Shown here: positions 10,492-21,498 of the stretch, piece by piece | How the letters are laid out: the number at the start of each line of letters is the position of its first letter | Numbering within the stretch: the stretch's first letter is position 1 | DNA from: Roridomyces roridus | Lineage: Eukaryota; Basidiomycota; Agaricomycetes; Agaricales; Mycenaceae | Direction of reading: 5' to 3' | Assembly (NCBI GenBank): GCA_029378245.1 | Contig: JARKIF010000003.1 | Coordinates: forward strand, 558,001 to 622,000 | DNA: 64,000 nt | Made by a program: the position numbers and the translations under genes | The notes under the pieces: generated by a model | What the model saw: only the letters and a program-made list of their open reading frames with translations | Databases searched by the model: none | What the model was told of the DNA's origin: nothing

Positions 10492-11067
10492 TTCTTGCTA
10501 TTTATGCTTTCGATGGATGCGAGTCGAGAGACCTGGTCATCGTTATCCGATGCAACGAGGCTTGTTCCTCCTCCGGGTAGTGTGTAGTAAGTATTGCAGG
10601 AGATTGCTGCCAAGCCGCTGAATACGACGATGGTGGGTACGCGAGGCCAGTGTCTCTTATTTCGGATGCTAATCCGGCCAGAAGCTGTTGAGTGGAGGGT
10701 AATACACGCCTCTTGCGCGAGGCTTTGCGCGTGGATCCGAGTCTCCCAATGTCAGCGCCCTGTCGAATTGGGCTTGCTTGCCACCAGGTGCTGGATATTA
10801 ATGGCGATCTTGCTGGCTTGATAAGTACCAGAATAGTCACAATGCCCAGCACTCAAATAGCTGGGTGGTACCATCTTGCTGGATACTCGACGACGACCAA
10901 ACCCAAGGAGAACGACCATTGTTCAGGACAAGACAATCGGCTGTGGCCAGAGATCTCCGCTTACATAAACAAAGCCGGTGGAGATTTGACCCTCCGACTT
11001 CATTCATTCACATATTCCCTCTCCACCTCTCCTCCTGGCTGAGCTCCAGCCCCACCCACTCATCACC
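10492..11067. other. Intergenic region between two surface-protein genes
   Basis: No gene is supported. The short frames on both strands are not conserved with anything in the window. A CTTACATAAAC word near 10960 may be a weak TATA element for the gene starting at 11068. Confidence 0.4.
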
Positions 11068-12254
11068 ATGTCGCCCCCGACAACGACAACAACCTCGTCC
11101 TCCTTCGCTCTCTTCTTTCTGCTGTTATGTCTACCCTCCTTGTCGCAGGCTACACCTCCTCCGTCTATTGCCAATGCCAAGAGAGCGCCATCCCCGTATC
11201 GGCCTTGGAGACCCACGAGGCCTTCACCCCGTAGCGAGCCGTCTTTGGGATACTTTGCCCCCGCTGCTGCTGGGGGCTCTATGCTGACCGTTCGTCGCTT
11301 CAAGTCTCCTCCTCCGACTGGAAGAACTTAATGTGCGGTACTTGCAGGAAGCCCCTAACACGGGCGACCCGCCTCTGGGCGAACCACTCAACATTATCGT
11401 AGCGGGGACGTCCGACTCTGCCGTCCTCGTCGACTCGCAGCAAAATGGTGGATTCAGGAACTATATGCTGTAAGTTGTCCGTCCGGAGGATGGTCTTGGC
11501 ACGCGCTCATTCACTGGCAGGTCCATCGGGTTCAGCGCTGAATGTCTCGGCCAGCACGAAGGCGCACCGCAGACGGCTAATCTCGGCGATGGGAATGGTT
11601 ATCGTGCGTGCCTCTGCCCGTCCCATCCATTCTTCTCACTCACTCACTCCAGAGAACGAAACAAACGAACTCCGCTGGGACTACGGCGACCCCCAAATTG
11701 GGACCTGCAAAGAAACCATCCAAGGCGGGAACCACTTCCGCTACTGGGTGCAAAACGGTGCCTCGGGCAACAGTAGCGCCATCTTCATGGCCACATCGTA
11801 CGAGCTCCCCATAGCTCAAGCGCACAATATCATCTCCAACGGGTACAACCTCGGGCGGGATTGGCTCGTCGGCAACATCACTGGCAACTTTGTCAATACG
11901 AGCGCGGTGACGAACCAGACGACGTTTAGCGGGACGACGTCGTTTGGGAATTACACGTACCAGACGGCGATTGCGTATGTCGGTGGGCTGTTGCAGGATA
12001 ATGGGAATGGGGTCAATCATGCGAGTGACGTTGGTGTGAATGGGGGCAGCCCTCTGGATGGGCTGGTCGCTGTTTTGGAGGTCAAGATCACCAGCAGACC
12101 GCCGAGTAGCCCGTCGAGGTGCGTCCTCCTTAAAGTCTATCTTCTCGGATTCGACGACTGATTTACCTTTCGCAGAGCTGGCTCCCGATTCTCGAGCTTG
12201 ATGCCCGTTCCTACGGCGCTGTTACTAGTACTCGGTGCCCTGTGCGCACTATGA
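11068..12254 (+). CDS. Secreted fungal protein with GPI-type tail, unknown function
   Basis: The start at 11068 gives a secretory signal (SSFALFFLLLCLPSLSQA). After one N-terminal intron whose borders I could not fix (within about 11230-11310), the frame reads RLEELNVRYLQEAPNTG and then GEPLNIIVAGTSDSAVLVDS. It continues through introns at about 11471-11520 (GTAAGT...GGCAG), 11600-11652 (GTGCGT...CTCCAG) and 12120-12176 (GTGCGT...TCGCAG). The last exon encodes a hydrophobic tail, PTALLLVLGALCAL, before TGA at 12254, consistent with a GPI signal. Conserved-looking features are GFSAECLGQ, NELRWDYGDP, HFRYWVQNG and many N-glycosylation sequons (NTS, NQT, NYT). The I-V-A-G and FRYW...FMATSYE blocks faintly recall LssY-C-like domains, but I would not assign that. 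No catalytic motif is evident. Confidence 0.7.
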
Positions 12255-12848
12255 CGACGGACGGACGGACGGACTTCTCTTTAATAATCATCACCCGCAT
12301 AGAGGGCGCTACGGACCCAAAATATACACTGCAGACTTGACGAAAGACTGATTTACGATACGAGTGCTACATATACCCCACAACTACCAATTATCAATCG
12401 TATACTGAGTACCTTTGCTATCTACTTACGTCGCGCAACTTGAAATTTTCTGTGGAGAGAAGCAAGTGATGTCAGGGTCAACGGTACGGTCCGCGTTGGT
12501 CGCTGGACACGAAATGGGTGCGGACCGAGGTTGCTACAAAGGGAAGCCGCAGCGGTGCGTCGGCATGTAAGCTTATGAATGTCGGGCGGCTAAGATCTGG
12601 GAGGCGCAAGGGAGAACAATGCGGATTTGCATTCCTCTGCATATAAAGCCAATACTGCAGAGATGTGAGATGACCGAACACTTTGACGCAAAAGTATATA
12701 ACACGCACCATATCAGAATAGAAAGAAGATCTCCATGGGCAGTGACTGTGATGAAATGGCCGGGTATGGCCTCGGGCTCGGCCAGGGGGCCGAAGGGCAT
12801 CCATACTAGCCAGAAGGCGTCGTCTGAATCTTTCTTTGCCTCACACCC
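12255..12848. other. Intergenic region, nothing supported
   Basis: A GGAC tetranucleotide run (near 12256) and AT-rich sequence follow the preceding gene. The short minus-strand frames around 12480-12800 have no family features. This is presumably 3' sequence of the upstream gene and promoter of the next. Confidence 0.4.
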
Positions 12849-13419
12849 ATGTCACCCCCCACACAAAAACAACTCCTCTTCGCCGCAGACGCGCTCTTCC
12901 TCGACTTTGACTCCAACACACCCTGCAGCGTCCTAATCAGCCATTTCTCATCAGACGAATCGGTCGTACTTCAACACGCACCGGCTCGATGCCCACACCG
13001 CAGTACATCCCTCATGACGGGTCCAAACGCCGTGCGCTCATACCTCGACTTGCTCGCAACGTACTGGTATCGCTCCGACTCGCAAATCCACGAACGGAAG
13101 GTGGTGGGGGCGAATAGAGTGGAAGTGAGCGCGAGCGTGAGGTGGACGTGGCGCTCGAGTGGGCGGTCTTGGGTGGAGGATTTCGTGTGTTTGTTGGATT
13201 ATGACGAGCATTTGAAGGTCGTTGGGATGACGGTTGATACCAAGTCCGCGCCTGGGACGTGTATTATGAGAGCGGTGGATGCGGCTGAGCCGATTTTGTG
13301 GACGTTGAGGTGCGTGCGTCTGTTGCGTTGTCTGGCCCTTTTTTGACCACTGGGGACTGCGTAGTGATTTGCCAGAAATCATGGCACTGGACTTTGGAAC
13401 AGAAGCGAGGTCGTTGTAA
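12849..13419 (+). CDS. NTF2-like (SnoaL-type) domain protein
   Basis: Exon 1 (12849-13309) and exon 2 (13365-13419) are separated by a GTGCGT...GCGTAG intron. The spliced product is about 171 residues and ends TLSDLPEIMALDFGTEARSL. The order is an N-terminal helix (ADALFLDF), LISHFS, a TGPNAVRSYLDLLA block, strands around RKVVGANRVEVSASVRWTW and a final LLDYDEHLKVVGMTVDT strand. This is the cone fold of small fungal NTF2/SnoaL-like proteins. No signal peptide or membrane segment is seen. Such proteins are often enzymes or ligand binders of unknown role, and no substrate can be named. It is convergent with the RhoGAP gene, their stops lying 215 bp apart. Confidence 0.65.
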
Positions 13420-13633
13420 TATTGGCGTCCAGCGTTATCAGCAATGGGTTGTAGTAAAGCCACAAGACTCGGAGAAGCAATCGTCTTTCGACAGACCAAA
13501 GTGGAAGAAGACGAGAGCTGTCGATCAATTTCCTTTTTCCACCTCTCGAATAGGTATTCCATATAGTAGTTAGCACAACAGAAATAAGTTAAGGGTAAGT
13601 ACCAAGGTATATAGGTCGTAAAAAGATGCACGG

Positions 13634-15911
13634 TCAAGGACTCTGCGGCGCAGTGAAAAACCCCGAAGCAGTAATACCCACCGCCTCCACCGCCGCCCCC
13701 GTCCCCTTCCTCGTAGTCCCCCTCCCAACAGATATCGACCCCATCCTACCAACAGTCGAGCCAAACCCAGGCACGCCCTTCTCCACGCTCACAAGCGACC
13801 TCGTGCGACTCGATCCATACACACCCCCGCCCCCGTTCCCACTCGTCATCGAACGCGCGCCAATAGCAGATGCAGAGGCAGAGCCCGACATGGTATTCCG
13901 ATGTCTCGGCCGGAAGGTGCTATGCCCACCACCTGCCCCCGCTCCCCCTGCTCCCCAGGCACTTGGTGGCGCACCCGAAGGCGAGCCAGACCCACTCCCA
14001 TTCTGCCCCATCCCAATAGGCATAACCAGCATCGCATCATCAAGATCCTCATCCTCATTCTGCGATCGCACACTCCGCACGCTTTGTCTGCGCTCCGCCA
14101 GTTCTGCAGAGGATACAGAAGCAGAGGATGACGCAGACGCAGAAGAGTCGCCGTGGTTACGCAGAGTTGGGGGCGCAGCTTCAGCGCGGTCTGGTATCTC
14201 GTCAAAGACTTCAAAGTAGCGTTGTATGCAGAGCTTGATGACGATGCCGAGGGTCGTCTTGCCTTCAGCGAGCGCTGCGGTGTTGGATGTAGGTGGAGAT
14301 GGGGCGGCGCTGGGGGATGCGGCAAACAATGCGGGTCCGCCTGGGACACTGCACATCCACACGTCCCGCGCAGGGTTGGTCTTGCTGGCAACGAGATTAG
14401 GGCATAGAACGACCGCCAGGTTGTGTGCGTCCATGCGATTCGAGGCTGCCCGTAGAGAGACGTCGTGCATGAGATCTATGTCTAATTCAGCTTGAAGAAC
14501 AAGAAAGACGAGAAAGCTCTTACGGAGGACGTGGCTCAGTAGGATATAGACGCACGGCGGAAGCTGTGGTAACAGCACGTCACGTATGTACGCAATAGCC
14601 GCGAGGTCGCGCTCCACATTCGCAGGGTCCCTTGCGTCGGGAGACGCAGAAGGCATGGGACAACGACGTATGACGGGGTAGAGGCTCTCCGGGAAGACAG
14701 GCTCCGGCAGGTCGCGGAGGTACTTCTTGAGTAGGACGGCAGCGAGGTGAGGGTCGCCAAAGGTGTCGAGGGATACGACATTTCCTGGAGAACGGCGTGA
14801 GAGCGTACATGGCGGGCAATGGTCCGAGACAAACCGCGATCGTATGCTTCCTGTGCTGCCCTGAGCATCACTGACTGCGGTGACCGACGGAAGAGCCCCT
14901 CCTCCTCCATTCCAGACTCGTGAAGGAATTGGATGGCATCCCGCACGACGCGGGGAATACCGCCCTTCTCGCCATCAAAGCCCATGAGGTCTTCAAGAGG
15001 AACACCAAAGATGTGAGTATCGCCCCGCGTCGTGACTGGCAGTGTTATCTTGCTCTCGTATTTGAGATTTTCCTGATATACTGCCGGTGGGACGTCAATC
15101 TGCGTGAGCGGGATGTGGCACGCAAGCTCGGAAAGGGTGGAGATATAGGTGAGTTTGCGGAAGAATTTAGGGCTAATGATAGCGCCTGCAAGACTGAAAA
15201 GCACTACATAATCCAGAGTCAGCACAGTGAATGAGGATGAGAAGGGGACTGTGCACGCACTCTTCGAAAAAAAGGACGAATGGACGATATACATCCGCTT
15301 GAGATTCTTGCGGTACTTTCTCCCCAGACTGCGATACGCCTTCCACACCCAATTCCATCCCGGCGTGTGACGTCCTCCCGCAGCGAAGAAGACGACGGCA
15401 TAGTCGGACTCGACATACAGATTCAGGTAGCCCAATATTTTGCTGTCGCATGTATATGGATCAGGGGCGCTCAAAAAGCGCGCAGATAGCGGACGCACGA
15501 CAGTAAGAGGTCATAATTGACTTCCTTTGGGTCCGGCAGACCAGAGGCGTTGACTACGACCCTACGACCATGCCGTCAGGCTTGGAATAAGCTTCGACAA
15601 TTGAATGAGACATACATCGGCCGTGTTCTAAGAAGGTCCGTTAGCGACTTGACCCCACAGGAGCTCCCTACTACTCACTCAAAGTCGACGCCAGCTTGGA
15701 AAATAAGCCGAGTGAGGATCTCATCGACGTTGTCCCGGCCCTCATGAGCTCCATATTCGTCCCCACTCTGACGTCTCGCCCATGGAGCTGTGAATTTGCG
15801 CTTGAAGCCCGGAGATGCGGGAGAAGAAGAAGAAGCGGGAGAAGACTGAGCAAGAGACAAGGCAGCGAGTCTCTGCTTGAGTGTCGTGCCGACCTTGACC
15901 GAAGGAGCCAT
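13634..15911 (-). CDS. CRAL-TRIO/BCH plus RhoGAP regulator (p50RhoGAP/Ecm25-like)
   Basis: The protein is a predicted GTPase-activating protein for Rho-family GTPases, acting on polarity and actin. Spliced from the ATG at 15911, the N-terminus (MAPSVKVGTTLKQRLAALSL) is followed by a Sec14-like domain: VVVNASGLPDPKEVNYDLLL, SKILGYLNLYVESDYAVVFF, GWNWVWKAYRSL, then FSLAGAIISPKFFRKL. The RhoGAP domain has the arginine-finger segment EEEGLFRRSP, LLKKYLRDLPEPVFPE, and the signature NRMDAHNLAVVLCPNLV. The tail (14150-13634) is a low-complexity Ser/Gly/Ala region. Introns are short: 15678-15628, 15615 to about 15562 (after a 12-nt microexon, 15627-15616), about 15500-15442, about 15262-15205, about 14837-14787 and about 14521-14488. 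All junctions keep the frame. The Sec14-like domain suggests lipid or membrane targeting. The gene looks functional and is the most conserved in the window. Confidence 0.88.
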
Positions 15912-15999
15912 GCACGAGCGGCCAGGTGTCGGTGGAGAGAGTGCAAGGCCAAAAGCGAATTGATGGCTCCGATCGCTAAATGCGGATCATCGCATGGCT

Positions 16000-16666
16000 A
16001 ATTTCGTCCCTGACTTGAACGCTCATGTGAGCACCCTGCAAGCCGCGTATAACCAAGACATTGCCTGAATCGTTGAACGACTTTCGGATGAAGGAAGAGG
16101 AAGATGAGGACCGCTGAATACTTGCCACTGATCAAGCCCCGGAAACTCCACCAAATTCTGGATTTCATACCGGATTGGCCTGGTCGGGACCTCAAAAGCC
16201 CAATCTGGGACAAGGCTTGGCGCCTGTCCGGGTGGATTCTAGAATTTTCTTGCCCCGCGGCGCACAGTATCTGGTGCTACATGGGCGAAATCTGGCATTT
16301 GTGAGTGACAAATTTGGCTCCAATTCCACCATTTGAAAAGGCGGTAGTTCCAGGAAAACTTTGGTCGAACTTCGTCAAAAGCCTAATGCTGGGCGGCGGG
16401 TCAGCGATTTTTACCTCGAAAATCCAATTTTCGGATAACCCTTTGGAGCTTCTCGGGGCCTCACATCAGGAAAACGGGGGACACTGCATAGTGCCATAGT
16501 AACTTCTCCAGTTTTCCTGATGCACTTATCCCTTTCAGAGCTAGACGGCATCTGCTCTCGCTTCTCAAGATAAGCTCCTTGGAACGCCTCGGGCGGCGCT
16601 GGATCGAGCATGAGATGGTGTTAAAAGGGAGGCAGCTCTTCCCCCCCCCAACTCCCACTTGCCTCC
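16000..16666 (+). promoter_or_regulatory. Upstream region of transporter A, shared with copy B
   Basis: Two blocks match the region before copy B. One is near 16035-16110 (CAAGCCGCGTATAACC, CGGATGAAGGAAGAGG) versus about 21020-21150. The other is 16545-16666 (AGCTAGACGGC, CTTCTCAAGATAAGCTCC, GGGCGGCGCTGG, GTTAAAAGG) versus 21200-21300 and 21360-21490. The tandem duplication therefore included the promoter. Between the blocks, 16120-16540 has no supported gene. Confidence 0.6.
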
Positions 16667-19224
16667 ATGCTAATGTCGAGCGACAACGAGAAGAGTGCGC
16701 CGCTGCCAGAAATCGGCACCCCGGAGCGCATGCTTGCCGAACGCAAGTTGGTGCGCAGGCTGGACCGTCGACTTCTGCCGACGCTCGTCTTGATATATGT
16801 CATGAACAACATCGACGTGAGTCTCCACTTGTATATGGATTCAAATACGAGTCGTGATTCTTAGAGGACCGGGATCACTACTGCTCGATTGCGGGGCTTG
16901 GAGCAGGACTTGCGGCTTTCAGTCGGTCGGACTCGTTTCAAAGACTTGACTGACTCATTCCAGACCTCCAATATAACGTAATTTTATCGGCGTTGTATAT
17001 TCTCTACTCGCCCGCACAAATCCCCTCCAACATGGCGAGTTCCTCTCCGCTATTATGATCAGTTCTGACAGCCGTTCAGATCCTCAATCGAATTACTCGG
17101 TATGTGGTGCGGATTTTTTCATGAGTCGGCGTCACATTCGACATAGCCCGTCGTGGTACATCGGCTGCTGTGTGGTGGCATGGGGTCTTGTGAGCTTGCT
17201 CACCTCTGTCAGTGCCTTCGATAATATCCATTCCCCACCAAATCTCATCGAGAATGGCAGCAAACTCGAGGCTACAGCGGGCTGGTGGCATGCCGTATTT
17301 TCCTAGGGTTACCTGAGGTGTGTTTGCGCCCGGACAACAAGCATATTATAAACCTTGGCTGAAGAATCCAACAGGCTGCATTTTATCCTGGATGTAAGCA
17401 GCTCACCACAAATACATACTCGCATATCGACACCACACAGCAACGTACCTGTTGTCGCGATGGTATACGAAAAAGGCAGGGATGTACCCATCCTGGCAAC
17501 TCGCGGTCTGAACGTTCACAGGAGCTGGCACTTCGCTGTGCAATATTGTACGCCGGTTTCCTTCTGGCCAATGCATTTGGCGCTGTAGGTGTGCCGATGG
17601 CGGGGACGTATTCCAATTTTGACCCCTTCACCCTGCAAGTTAATGGCCGCTGGAATCTTGTCGAACATGGAAGGAAGACTGGGGATTCGGGCCTGGAGAT
17701 GGTATGTGTGTGCGTCATTGACGATATGTGTGACAAAAGCTGGGATCGTACTAGGCTGTTCATAATCGAGGTCAGCGAGCTCTACGTGGACTAGAACTGT
17801 CTCTGAAGTTTCAACAGGGCTCTATCACGATTGCCCTTGGGGTGTTTACCATGTTCGTTTGGCTGCATCTCAGAAATGCTCGTGCTCATGGAAATTGATT
17901 GATTAGATGGGCGTTACCGGACTACGTGAGTCGGGTCCGATCAACTCAAGCAGGAAGAATACCTATCGGGGCTTCTAGCCAAATAACACATCATGGATCG
18001 TCGGAAACGAGCGTCGACTTGCACAGGTCCGGCTCGCCGAGGATGCAGGTGAGGCCGACCAAGATAACGCCGAGGATACGTACGTGTGCTTCCTCGTTTA
18101 CCTTGCCAAGTTGAATTATGGTGTCAGCCCTCTACGCGGTCTCAAGCTAGCTGCTCTGGACCCGCTGGTGTGGGCGTTTGCAATCATGAACATGACTCAG
18201 ATCTTCGGCCTGAGCTTCGTTATTTTCTGTGAGTTTGGCGACGTTTGCCATAGCATAAACCGGGCATAAATTCATCTGCTTCGGATTTCCAGTCCCGACC
18301 CTGACTCGCTCCCTTGGCTTTTCGATTACAATTAGCTTGGTGCTTGTAGCGTACGTACTTGCCTACCGCCTACTTCTTCTCAATGTTTACCTGTCCTCAC
18401 TGGCAGCCCCCCGTGGCTCTTCGCCTCAGCGATATGCTGTCTCAACTCCTGGCACGCAGGTCCGTCCTCCTCCTATTCTTTTAACTCCATGTGGCTTATG
18501 CATCAGCTCAGATGCAACTCGAGAACGATACTTTCACATAGCCGGAACCTGGTGGGTAGTCAGTCTCGGGCTCATTATTTCCATCTGCACCAGGAACCTC
18601 GGCGCTCGGTACTTGTCCATGTTTTTCATGGTATTCGGCTTTGCCGGTGGGTGGTTTTGATTTCTTGAATATTCCGAGGTGCGCTGAATTGAATAGGATT
18701 TTCGCTGACGGCTGTATGGGTGTCGAATGTCATCCCTCGGCCACCATCGTAAGTTCACCTTCTCTCGTGCATGCACACACCTCAATTGAGATTGCACTAC
18801 TAGCAAAAGGGCCGCAGCCATCGCTATCGTTAACGCTGTGGGAAATATCGGGAACATGTACGTGCAATCTGTCGTACAGCCATTCCTGGCTAAAAGAACT
18901 CCAGAATTGGTTCATACTCGTGGAAATCCGAGTGGGGTCCCCTCTACCACCAATCTATGATCATCTCCCTCTGCGCGCTGGTTCTCAGCTCGGTCATTGC
19001 TCTCGGTTCGTCTGCTTGTGGTGTCGTGTCGTTTACGTGTAAACATGCGCACCTCTGTAGGGATCCGCCAACATCTCGTCTTGAGAAACAAACGGCTTGA
19101 TGAGGACGAGCAGGTTGCGGTGAATGGTGCTGATGAGGGGCGTGTCAGAGAGGCGGCGGTGTTGGAGGGGATCACCTTCGAACAGGCGATGGAGAAGCGG
19201 AAGGGGTTCAGGTATCTGCATTGA
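16667..19224 (+). CDS. MFS transporter, allantoate/nicotinate (ACS) family, copy A
   Basis: This is a plasma-membrane anion:cation symporter of the Dal5/Tna1 type; the substrate cannot be named from sequence. The start is ATG 16667 or 16673. N-terminus: TPERMLAERKLVRRLDRRLL, then the family block MNNID|RTGITTARLRGLEQDL (the D-R-x-x-I motif). Later exons read PSWYIGCCVVAWGLVSLL, GLVACRIFLGLPE, TYLLSRWYTKKELALR, ALMAAGILSNMEGRLGIRAW, IWALPDYPNNTSWIVG, PLRGLKLAALDPLVWAF and the tail AVLEGITFEQAMEKRKGF. About 15 introns of 45-60 nt can be removed with every join in frame, including a GC-AG intron at 17035-17079 and another GC donor after YTKK. No disabling change was found. It pairs with copy B in intron layout. 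Confidence 0.82.
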
Positions 19225-19589
19225 TTAGGGAAACATATACTACGTGGGACAATTCTTTTCATTAATGTCACGAATCCCGGGTGCATAAGATTAAGATTCA
19301 GATAAGACCCAAGTCTCTCGCGGCGTATGGCCACTCCAAGTGGCGACCCGACCCCACAGAGCTCTCTACCAACCGGCCAGAGAGTGAGTAAGATACATGT
19401 ACCACAAATCGGAAATAAACCTCCATTTTCCTGTCCCCATCCTCTGTCTCCGACCCATCCTGAAGTGCAAGCAAATGTATTAATATTTCTCGATGCCTTG
19501 GAACCGTGGGAGTGTGGTGGACTATTTGCACATCGGAGTTTGATCGAATCACCTTTTGCTTCCGAACCACCTCCTCGTCTCACTTGCTC
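19225..19589. other. Intergenic, with a dispersed repeat
   Basis: No gene is supported. About 19488-19575 (GATGCCTTGGAACCGTGGGA ... GGAGTTTGATCG ... CTTTTGCTTCCG) is similar to 60990-61070, roughly 70% by eye. Both stretches read DALE-x-WE-x-GG in one plus frame, so this may be the relic of an unrecognised coding sequence. Confidence 0.5.
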
Positions 19590-20699
19590 ACTTTACGCCT
19601 CACACGTGCCGCTCGATATGGCAATTTGATGGGGGCAGTGAAAGGCTGTGCTTAATCGGCGGGAAAGCTATCAATTGATCACATCACGGCACACGTCGAA
19701 TATTCGCCAAGTCAAATCAAAGTCGAATTGTGCTCGAGTACACTAATTAGAGTAGTAGCTAGGTATTAGGAGGATGGGGGTGTGTAATGTAGTTAGTTTG
19801 GAATGAATTCGGAGGGAGATATGCGGGATATTGTGCGGGATAAGGAGAATACGGGTATTGATAGGGTATGGGTAGTGGAAAGCAAACGCCGGCTGTGGAG
19901 GCAGCGACAAGGGTGGGCCGGGCACGGTGGTGGACGGTCCCGGCAGCGGCGTGGTCGATGGTCCTACGGCAGATGCTGTTGATGGTGCCGCCCGGGGCTT
20001 AGCCGATCCCTTCGCCTTGGGCCCGCTGGTGACGCCAGCTCCATACGAAGGGTCTCCGGCGGGGGGGCGTCGCGTTTTGACCATGGGCATGACATGCGTC
20101 ATCCGCTCGGAGCGCGCGGGGTGGGAGGATCGAAAGGAGATGGAGATGACGAGAAGGAGCGGACGAGCCAGTCGTCAATGTTGGGGTGGGAGGCGGGCAG
20201 TCAGGAATGAGGGATCGACAACGACGGGCGCGCACGGCGTGGAGGCGACGGCAGCTAGACGAACCGCTGGGTCGAGAGGGATGAGACGGGGCTTGGGGAG
20301 CAGCGGGTGTCTCGCCGTGGGAGACAGATAGTGGAATCCATCGAAAATACACCTTCAAATGCTTCTCAGGACTGTCACACTGCAAGCCATTCAGATTCGT
20401 TAGAGAGCAGGACCATCGTCACGCACCACTACAAAGTGTTTCCTTTGTTTTTTCCTTTACCACATCTTTGGAGGGGAAGCACCGTCTTGCATATCCTACA
20501 TTTGTAGGCTGGGACGGGCGGCATCGTCGTGGAGAGAGGAGCGAGATGAAGGGAGGAGGGAAGCGCGACGTGATGTTTGTCAACAAACAGCCAACGGCCA
20601 GGAACGGCACAGATGACCGCCGCAAGGTCTGCCGAACGCACAGCCTTTCACTGCCCCCATCAAATTGCCATATCGAGCGGCACGTGTGAGGCGTAAAGT
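19590..20699. repeat. 61-bp perfect inverted repeat enclosing a small gene
   Basis: Bases 19590-19650 (ACTTTACGCCTCACACGTGC...) are the exact reverse complement of 20639-20699, with about 990 bp between. Perfect arms imply recent origin or gene conversion. They are inside the transporter array, between copies A and B. I see no clear target-site duplication, so I cannot call it a transposon. Confidence 0.85.
19999..20524 (-). CDS. Small hypothetical protein, CRIC motif and proline-rich tail
   Basis: The ATG at 20524 gives MPPVPAYKCRICKTVLPLQR, followed by a basic GKGKNKGNT segment. A possible intron 20432-20372 (GTAGTG...GACAG) joins to PEKHLKVYFRWIPLS and then a Ser/Pro/Arg-rich stretch to a stop at 19999. 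A further proline-rich open frame continues to 19743 and may belong to the gene through another intron. Only one Cys-x-x-Cys pair is present, so a zinc finger is not established. It is the only gene between the perfect inverted repeats. The family is unrecognised. Confidence 0.4.
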
Positions 20700-20989
20700 C
20701 AGGAGTGCCTCGTCTCCTTTTCAAGTTCAACGGTTCTTTCCTACTTTACAGACACCATATGCCCTCGGGTGATCTCGTGCGTCCGATTTCGTGCGTTGTT
20801 TAACTCCCCCCGTATCCTCACCTGCTCGATGCATGTTAGTCGGACGCAAGTCGAACCAGAACTTGGCGTTTCGAATGGAGAACATGGAGCAGACGAAGAA
20901 GGCGATCAAGATATAGGGCAGAGACTGGGTCCATTACTTAGAAGGCGGGACTCTAGCGTTATCTACGCGCAAAAGTTGTCTTGACATAC

Positions 20990-21498
20990 TTATCTGGGCA
21001 GGGTTCTTCCGAGCTCCCTCAAAGCCGCGTACAACCGAGACTCTAGCGGGCTATGTAATCGCGAGCGGAGCATCGAAACCAACGTTCAGACCGACTGGAT
21101 GGAAAAAAGAAGAAGACATCGCTTGGTGACTCTCGGATGAAGGAAGAAGAAGAGGACGGCTCACTACAGTCTACTTGCCGGCCTATTCTTCCGCTTCTCC
21201 GAGTCGCGATAAACGCCTTGGAACTTCTCGGGCGGCGCTGGTATGAGCATGAAATGGTGTTAAAAGGAAGGCGCCTCTTCCCCCCTTGACTCCCTTCTGT
21301 GTCCACGCAAATGTCGAGAAGAGTATCCTGGTGCCAGGAATCGGGCTACCGATTCCCGTTAGAGCTAGACGGCTCGTGCTCTCGCTTCTCAAGATAAGCT
21401 CCCTGGAACGCCCCGGGCGGCGCTGGATCGACTCGGAGCATGTGAGATGGTGCTAAAAGGCAAGCAGCTCGCCCCCCCTTCAACTCCCTCCTCCCTTC
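20990..21498 (+). repeat. Duplicated promoter and aborted first exon before copy B
   Basis: The promoter block seen before copy A occurs twice here. The first instance (about 21195-21335) includes a shortened start (ATGTCGAGAAGAGTATCC) that matches the copy A first exon and then stops aligning. The second (about 21360-21498) leads into the real first exon of copy B. The word GGGCGGCGCTGG followed by TGnTnnAAAGG marks each instance. Confidence 0.65.

Noticed and set aside
13626..14219. Long plus-strand frame of 197 codons, proline-rich
   Set aside because: It is the antisense shadow of the low-complexity tail of the RhoGAP gene, whose own frame is tied to conserved domains.
18912..19583. 223-codon minus-strand frame
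   Set aside because: It overlaps the last exons of transporter A antisense, and the sense strand is fixed by paralogue conservation.
20727..20909. Minus-strand frame with a hydrophobic start
   Set aside because: Too short, no splice partner found, and not conserved in the equivalent spacer between other copies.
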